Below are positions 5,680-9,392 of a stretch of DNA of 9,392 nucleotides, piece by piece (positions within the stretch are counted from its first letter, which is position 1; every line of letters begins with the position of its first letter). Source of the DNA: Planctomycetota bacterium (GTDB taxonomy: Bacteria > Planctomycetota > UBA1135 > UBA2386); contig CANGSN010000089.1 in NCBI GenBank assembly GCA_947455805.1, positions 1 through 9,392 of the forward strand. The letters are read 5' to 3'. The translations under genes and the position numbers were made by a program. Below the pieces are notes generated by a model that saw only the letters and a program-made list of their open reading frames with translations, was not told the origin of the DNA and did not search any database.

Positions 5680-8001
5680 TCACAGCAGCGTCAGGTCGAT
5701 CGTGTCCGACAACGCGATGCTGCCGAGGCACGTGCCGCTGTAGAGGCTGAACGCCTGTGCCGCGAAGGTCGCGCCGACCAGCGCCGGGTTGGCCGGGATC
5801 ACGATCGCGAACGGGTTCGGCAGCAGCACGCCGTCGACGCCGAGCGTGCAGCCGGGGCAGAACGACAGCGGCACGTTCACCGGGGTGCCGAACGAGAAGC
5901 CGCTGAGCGGGCCGGCGTCGGTCTGGTCGAACTGCAGCACGCGGCCGAGGCCCGGCAGGCCGGAGAGCGAGATGCCGAGGCCCGAGCAGGCGGTGCTGCG
6001 CACGGTCGGCAGTGGTCCGGCGAGGTGGCCGTCGTAGACCGAAGCGAACACGTTGTGCGTCGGGCCGGTCGTCAGGTACTGCTGCCACGCGATGCCGTAG
6101 CGCAGCGAGCCGCCGCCGCCGCTCCAGGTCGACGCGATCGCCGGCTCGCCCTCGTAGTTGCTGCTGCCAGCGATGGACGCGCGGCTGTCGTGCACCGCAG
6201 TCGTGTTGGCGGCCGGGTCGTGCGCCAGCGTCGACACGCGGACGTCGAAGTCGCCACCGGTGCCGCTCCACAGTTCCTTGTAGGCGATCGCGAAGCGACT
6301 GCCGTCGCTGTCGATCACCGGCACGATCTGCTGCCACGCCGCCGCGGCGCCCGCACCTTCGGCGAGCTGCAGGTTGGTCGTCGTCAGCAGGCCGCCGGTC
6401 GCATCGCAGATCGACACCAGGATGTCCGTCGACGTCGTGGGTTCGAGCCGCGTGAACGCCACCGCGTGCCGCCGCGGGCCGGCGGTGTCGTCGGTCGGCG
6501 AGCTGACCACCGGCGTTCGTTCGTCGCGCGACGAAGTGGCGATCGGGAAGTTGGCGGCGCCGACGAACTGGCCGTTCGCGTCGACGATGCTGCCGCGCAC
6601 GTCTTCGTCGCCCGGGCCGAACGTGCGCTGGTAGACGATCGGCCAGTACTGCACGCCCGGATTGCCGGTGAACGTGTAGCCGTTGCTCTTGGCGATGCGC
6701 GGCAGGCTCTCGTACGAGGTCGCCGTGTCGATCACGATCGGCGAGAAGGTGCGCAGCGTGCCGATCGGCGACACCTGGCGCAGCAGGATGTCGTGGTCGG
6801 TCGTGGAGTACTCACGCTCCCAGACCACGGTGTACCACGTGGTGCCGGTCTCGGCCGGATCGCCACCGACGTCGGGGCGCAGCGCATCGCCGGAGAACGA
6901 GCCGCCGACGCCCGCGCGTTCGATCACGAACGACGGCGACGTGCCGGTGCTGGTCGCGAACAGTCGGCCGCCGATCCAGCGCGGCGAGGCGAAGGCGTTG
7001 CTGCACTCGGCGACGACCAGGAAGTTGTCGGCCTGCCCATTGTTGGCGACGCGCGGGCGCGCCCAGCTGACGGTGCTGAAGTCGATCTGGAACGGCACGC
7101 CGATCGGGACCTGCTGCAGATCGAGGCGCTGCGCCCAGACGTCGAGGTCGGTGGCGCTGAACGCGTTCTCCCAGACGACCAGGAACTGCTGCGTGCTGTA
7201 GTCGAAGGCGATGCTGGCGTTGCCCTGGTAGGCCTGCGTGGCGCTGACCAGCACGGTCGACGCGAGCGGATCGACGACCAGCGGCAAGGTTGCGCTGGCG
7301 ACGAAGTCGGCGGGCACGACCAGTTCGATGCGATCCCCGCGCAGATCGAGACCGAGTGGGCAGCGGCGGCCGGCGGCGTCGATCGCGACCGCGGCGCCGT
7401 AGCGCACACCGCCGCGCGGGCCGGTGAACACGAGGTCCGCGCCGAGGTCTTCGCCGCGCAGCGACGTCGTCATCGCCAGCGACAGGCGCAGTTCGCCGCG
7501 CGTCGGCAACTCGGCGAACTCCCACGACTGCTCGACACCGCCGAGCTGCAGGTCGAAGTGTTCCCGGCAGGCCCCGCGCACGACGGTCCAGCGCTGCTCC
7601 GTGCGCACGATGCTGCCGGCGGGCACCGGCAGCGAGCGTTCGCCGACGCGCACGTCCGTCAGTTCGAGGCGCAGCGGTTGGTTGGCAGGCGCGTCGCTGC
7701 CGAGGAACGGCACGAACAGCAGCGCGCGGCCGTCGGCGTGGGCCTTCCAGCCCGGCGCGTGCGCCCAGTGGCCGCCGTCGGCGTCGACGTCGAACCGCAC
7801 CGTCGCCGGCAGCCTCGGCAGGGTCGGCACCTTCGCTTCGCTGCGCGCGAGGGCTTGCGGAAGCACGACCCCGGGCCGGGTCGCTTCGCTCGGCAGCGAC
7901 TTGTCGACGGGCTCGGGTGCGTGCTTGCTGGGCGACGGCGCCTGCGCGACGAGCGGCAGGGACGCCAGGGAGGACAGAAGGAACGAACGGACGACGTGCA
8001 T
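5680..8001 (-). CDS. Secreted seven-repeat (predicted beta-propeller) protein with C-terminal planctomycete-type module
   Basis: This 773-residue protein starts with a signal peptide (MHVVRSFLLSSLASLPLVAQ, cleavage near AQA-PSPS). Residues about 65-250 form a beta-rich domain ending in TLPLVVDPLAST. Residues about 256-662 hold seven repeats of roughly 50-60 residues. Each has a strand centred on words such as FLVVWE, NFLVVAE, YTVVWER, WPIVYQR, HAVAFTR, FAIAYKE and YGIAWQQ, followed in most by an acidic turn with D-x-D (DLDV, DHDI, DEDV, STDI, DFDV). This suggests a seven-bladed propeller. Residues about 669-773 are a separate module containing FCPGCTLGVDG, IPANPALVGATFAAQAF and a final SDTIDLTLL, a type often ending secreted planctomycete proteins. 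Function unknown; cell-surface binding or extracellular display is inferred. ATG 8001 is chosen because it begins the signal peptide; an upstream 24-residue extension lacks protein character. Convergent with the lipoprotein gene. Confidence 0.85.
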   Translation of the reverse strand: MHVVRSFLLSSLASLPLVAQAPSPSKHAPEPVDKSLPSEATRPGVVLPQALARSEAKVPTLPRLPATVRFDVDADGGHWAHAPGWKAHADGRALLFVPFLGSDAPANQPLRLELTDVRVGERSLPVPAGSIVRTEQRWTVVRGACREHFDLQLGGVEQSWEFAELPTRGELRLSLAMTTSLRGEDLGADLVFTGPRGGVRYGAAVAIDAAGRRCPLGLDLRGDRIELVVPADFVASATLPLVVDPLASTVLVSATQAYQGNASIAFDYSTQQFLVVWENAFSATDLDVWAQRLDLQQVPIGVPFQIDFSTVSWARPRVANNGQADNFLVVAECSNAFASPRWIGGRLFATSTGTSPSFVIERAGVGGSFSGDALRPDVGGDPAETGTTWYTVVWEREYSTTDHDILLRQVSPIGTLRTFSPIVIDTATSYESLPRIAKSNGYTFTGNPGVQYWPIVYQRTFGPGDEDVRGSIVDANGQFVGAANFPIATSSRDERTPVVSSPTDDTAGPRRHAVAFTRLEPTTSTDILVSICDATGGLLTTTNLQLAEGAGAAAAWQQIVPVIDSDGSRFAIAYKELWSGTGGDFDVRVSTLAHDPAANTTAVHDSRASIAGSSNYEGEPAIASTWSGGGGSLRYGIAWQQYLTTGPTHNVFASVYDGHLAGPLPTVRSTACSGLGISLSGLPGLGRVLQFDQTDAGPLSGFSFGTPVNVPLSFCPGCTLGVDGVLLPNPFAIVIPANPALVGATFAAQAFSLYSGTCLGSIALSDTIDLTLL
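6016..7236 (-). repeat. Seven degenerate protein-level repeats (blades 1-7)
   Basis: The seven repeats occupy residues of about 256-310, 313-362, 371-425, 429-488, 491-547, 555-608 and 614-662 of the secreted protein. The shared pattern is a short P-x-(V/I)-A or similar strand, a variable turn, a hydrophobic strand with -VVWE-, -AYKE- or -IAWQ-, an acidic turn with D-x-D, then a strand and a DxxG-like end. The repeats have diverged at the protein level and are not obvious at DNA level, so they are old. Blade 2 lacks the acidic D-x-D turn and blade 7 has THN-V instead. Confidence 0.6.
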
Positions 8002-8117
8002 GCGTGTTCTCGGTTGGGATGGCGCCAAAGGCACGGCGCCACCCTGGAAGGCCCGCGCCGGTCGTCGGCGCAACGCGGGCTGCCGCAGATTCCGCTCGAT
8101 CGCCGTTCGCTGCGGCG
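8002..8117 (-). other. Gap between TPR gene and propeller gene
   Basis: This 116-bp gap separates the TPR gene's stop from the propeller gene's ATG, both read leftward. It may carry a promoter for the propeller gene or be part of one operon. It holds the inverted repeat at 8020-8041. Just before the ATG, the leftward strand reads CCGAGAACACGC, with GAGAA as a weak Shine-Dalgarno. No clear promoter hexamers were seen. Confidence 0.4.
8020..8041. repeat. Inverted repeat TGGCGCC / GGCGCCA
   Basis: TGGCGCC (8020-8026) and GGCGCCA (8035-8041) are exact reverse complements across an 8-nt spacer. Each arm contains the self-palindrome GGCGCC, so the element is also a direct repeat of a 6-bp palindrome. 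It lies 18 bp upstream of the propeller gene's ATG. It may be a leader hairpin, a terminator for the TPR gene, or a pair of operator half-sites. The close distance to the start would suit translational or transcriptional control. Confidence 0.35.
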
Positions 8118-9392
8118 TCAGCGCGGTGCCAACGCGGCGAGCCGCGCGCGCACCAGCGCTGCCGAGGTCGCTTCGCCCGCCGCTTCGTGCGCGGCCAGGA
8201 GCACCCGCAGCGTCTCCGGATCTTCACCGTCGTCGCGAAGGTCGGCTTGCATCGCCGCGCGCAGGGATTCGGCGTGATGCTGCGCTTCGCCGGTGGCCAG
8301 CAGCGTGGCGGCCAGGTCGCGCCACACGTCGACTTCGGCGGGAACGACGACGCTGGCGCGGCGCAGTTCGGCGAGCAGGGCCGACGTCGGCGCCGCCGTG
8401 CTGCGCAAGGCGTGCATGCGCAGGAAGTGGCCGGCCGGCAGCGTCGGTACCAGCGCCACCAGGCGATCGATCAGCGGCACCGACGCCGCTGGTTCGCCGC
8501 GCTGCTGCTTCGCCAGCGCCAGGCCCTGCAGCGCGCGCGGATCGTCGGGCAGCGCCGCCAGCACCGCGGCCAGTTCGTCGTGGGCGCGTTCGACCTCGCC
8601 GCGCCGTTGCCAGAACAGTCCCTGTTCGCGCCGCGCCTCCCAATCGTCCGGTGCCTGCGTGCGCCACGCGGCGACCGCCGCTTCGTAGCGCTCCGGGGCG
8701 GCGTCCTCGACGACCTGCAGCAGCGCGCGGCGACGCTCCTCGGGCAGCGCCTGCTGCGCGAGCACCGAAAGCGCGGTGGCGACGGCGAGCGCGTGGTCGC
8801 CGGCCTGGGACGCATACATCGCGACGTTGTAGTGTGCCCACGGATCCTGCAGGCCGAGCGCCACGGCCCGCTGCTGCAGCGCCAGCGCGCGCGCCGGCTC
8901 GAGCTTCTGCAGGTGCGTGGCCGCGAGGTGCAGTGCGAACGGCTGGTCGGGCCACAGCCGCAGCAGCACCGCGGCGCACTCGGCGCGATCGCGCGGATCG
9001 AGCAGCGCCGCCCATTGCGCGTGCACGAGCAGCCGCGGCGGGCCGAGCCGCGTCGCTTGGGAAGCCAGCGCGCGCGCCGCTTCGATCTTCGCCGGCGTCT
9101 TGGCGTCGACGAGCACCCCGGCGGCCATCAGCATCGCCATCTGCGAACGCGGCTCGCCGAGTGCCTGCGCTAGTTCGGTGGCAGCCGCCACCTGGCCGAG
9201 CCGACCGAGCAGCAGCACCTGCAGCCATGCACAGGCTTCGTCGTCGTCGTGCGGGGCCAGCCGCAGACGCTGCAGCTCGGCGAGTGCGGGCCCGGGCCCG
9301 CGATGGCGCAGCGTCACCAGCGCGCTCACGACCATGGCTTCGCCGGTGTCCGGCCGCAGCTCCAGCGCGCGCTGCGCGGCGGCGCCCGCGAG
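8118..9392 (-). CDS. TPR-repeat protein (partial, N-terminus beyond window)
   Basis: The C-terminal 424 residues are visible. They are almost entirely alanine- and leucine-rich helical pairs of tetratricopeptide type, which make a right-handed superhelix for protein-protein contacts. Clear repeats include residues about 1-31 (AQRALELRPDTGEAM), 150-182 (LHLAATHLQKLEPARAL), 184-215 (WAHYNVAMYASQAGDHALAV), 250-283 (GLFWQRRGEVERAHDELAAV), 284-316 and 352-385 (VWRDLAATLLATGEAQHHAE). The typical small-residue positions and the LPDDP/LRPDT linkers between repeats are present. An ATG at 9335 lies inside a repeat, and the frame stays open through the right edge with TPR-like text, so the true start is outside. 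The C-terminus ends RLAALAPR. No catalytic domain is in view. It may be co-transcribed with the propeller gene 116 bp downstream; any joint role is inference. Confidence 0.85.
   Translation of the reverse strand, partial: LAGAAAQRALELRPDTGEAMVVSALVTLRHRGPGPALAELQRLRLAPHDDDEACAWLQVLLLGRLGQVAAATELAQALGEPRSQMAMLMAAGVLVDAKTPAKIEAARALASQATRLGPPRLLVHAQWAALLDPRDRAECAAVLLRLWPDQPFALHLAATHLQKLEPARALALQQRAVALGLQDPWAHYNVAMYASQAGDHALAVATALSVLAQQALPEERRRALLQVVEDAAPERYEAAVAAWRTQAPDDWEARREQGLFWQRRGEVERAHDELAAVLAALPDDPRALQGLALAKQQRGEPAASVPLIDRLVALVPTLPAGHFLRMHALRSTAAPTSALLAELRRASVVVPAEVDVWRDLAATLLATGEAQHHAESLRAAMQADLRDDGEDPETLRVLLAAHEAAGEATSAALVRARLAALAPR

Noticed and set aside
6430..6450. GGGTTCGAGCC, which resembles a tRNA T-loop
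   Set aside because: It lies inside the propeller gene's coding frame, and no acceptor stem or anticodon arm can be drawn around it.
5665..8277. 870-codon open frame on the plus strand opposite the propeller gene
   Set aside because: It mirrors the whole propeller gene and is even longer, but its product is Arg/Ala/Glu/Asp-rich without hydrophobic cores or motifs. This is typical of antisense frames in high-GC genes where stop codons are rare. The minus strand has a signal peptide, repeats and a known C-terminal module.
7917..9173. 418-codon plus-strand frame opposite the TPR gene
   Set aside because: It is Arg/Gln/Ala-rich, with no recognisable pattern; the minus strand has repeated TPR helices.

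Overview
This is a 9.4 kb window of high-GC bacterial chromosome (about 70% GC in most genes). The best taxonomic hint is a secreted protein at 5680-8001. It joins an N-terminal secretory domain, seven imperfect blade-like repeats and a C-terminal module with a motif of the form NPALVGATFAAQ. Modules like this recur in secreted proteins of Planctomycetota and some other large-genome environmental bacteria, so a planctomycete-like organism is the leading guess. No marker gene is present to confirm it. Several genes use GTG starts and most starts lack a clear Shine-Dalgarno sequence.

Layout, left to right. (1) 1-219, minus: the N-terminus of an ABC transporter ATPase that runs off the left edge. 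(2) 220-311: a divergent intergenic region with a perfect 7-bp-arm dyad, a candidate operator. (3) 312-1499 and 1496-3883, plus: a PLP-dependent class I/II aminotransferase overlapping by ATGA a secreted PIG-L/LmbE-type zinc deacetylase with a C-terminal amidotransferase-like domain; together they form a clear two-gene operon. (4) 3948-4468, minus: a toxin-antitoxin pair in a stretch of lower GC (about 64%). It comprises a Pfam Unstab_antitox-type addiction module antitoxin and a ParE/RelE-type toxin interrupted by an in-frame TAG. (5) 4469-4782: a 314-bp stretch without a supported gene. (6) 4783-5601, plus: a lipoprotein of unknown function. (7) 5602-5679: a convergent gap with a good hairpin. 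(8) 5680-8001, minus: the predicted seven-bladed propeller protein. (9) 8118 to the right edge, minus: a TPR-repeat protein lacking its N-terminus, probably upstream of the propeller gene in the same transcription direction.

The aminotransferase and deacetylase are tightly linked and could act on related amino-sugar or amino-acid substrates, but one is predicted cytoplasmic and the other exported, so the link is unproven. The toxin-antitoxin pair looks like a small, decaying acquired insert between two older genes. No phage, CRISPR, insertion sequence, tRNA or rRNA was found. The most notable observations are the nonsense-interrupted toxin beside an intact antitoxin, the seven-repeat propeller protein, the coupled aminotransferase/deacetylase operon and the operator-like dyad in the divergent promoter region.
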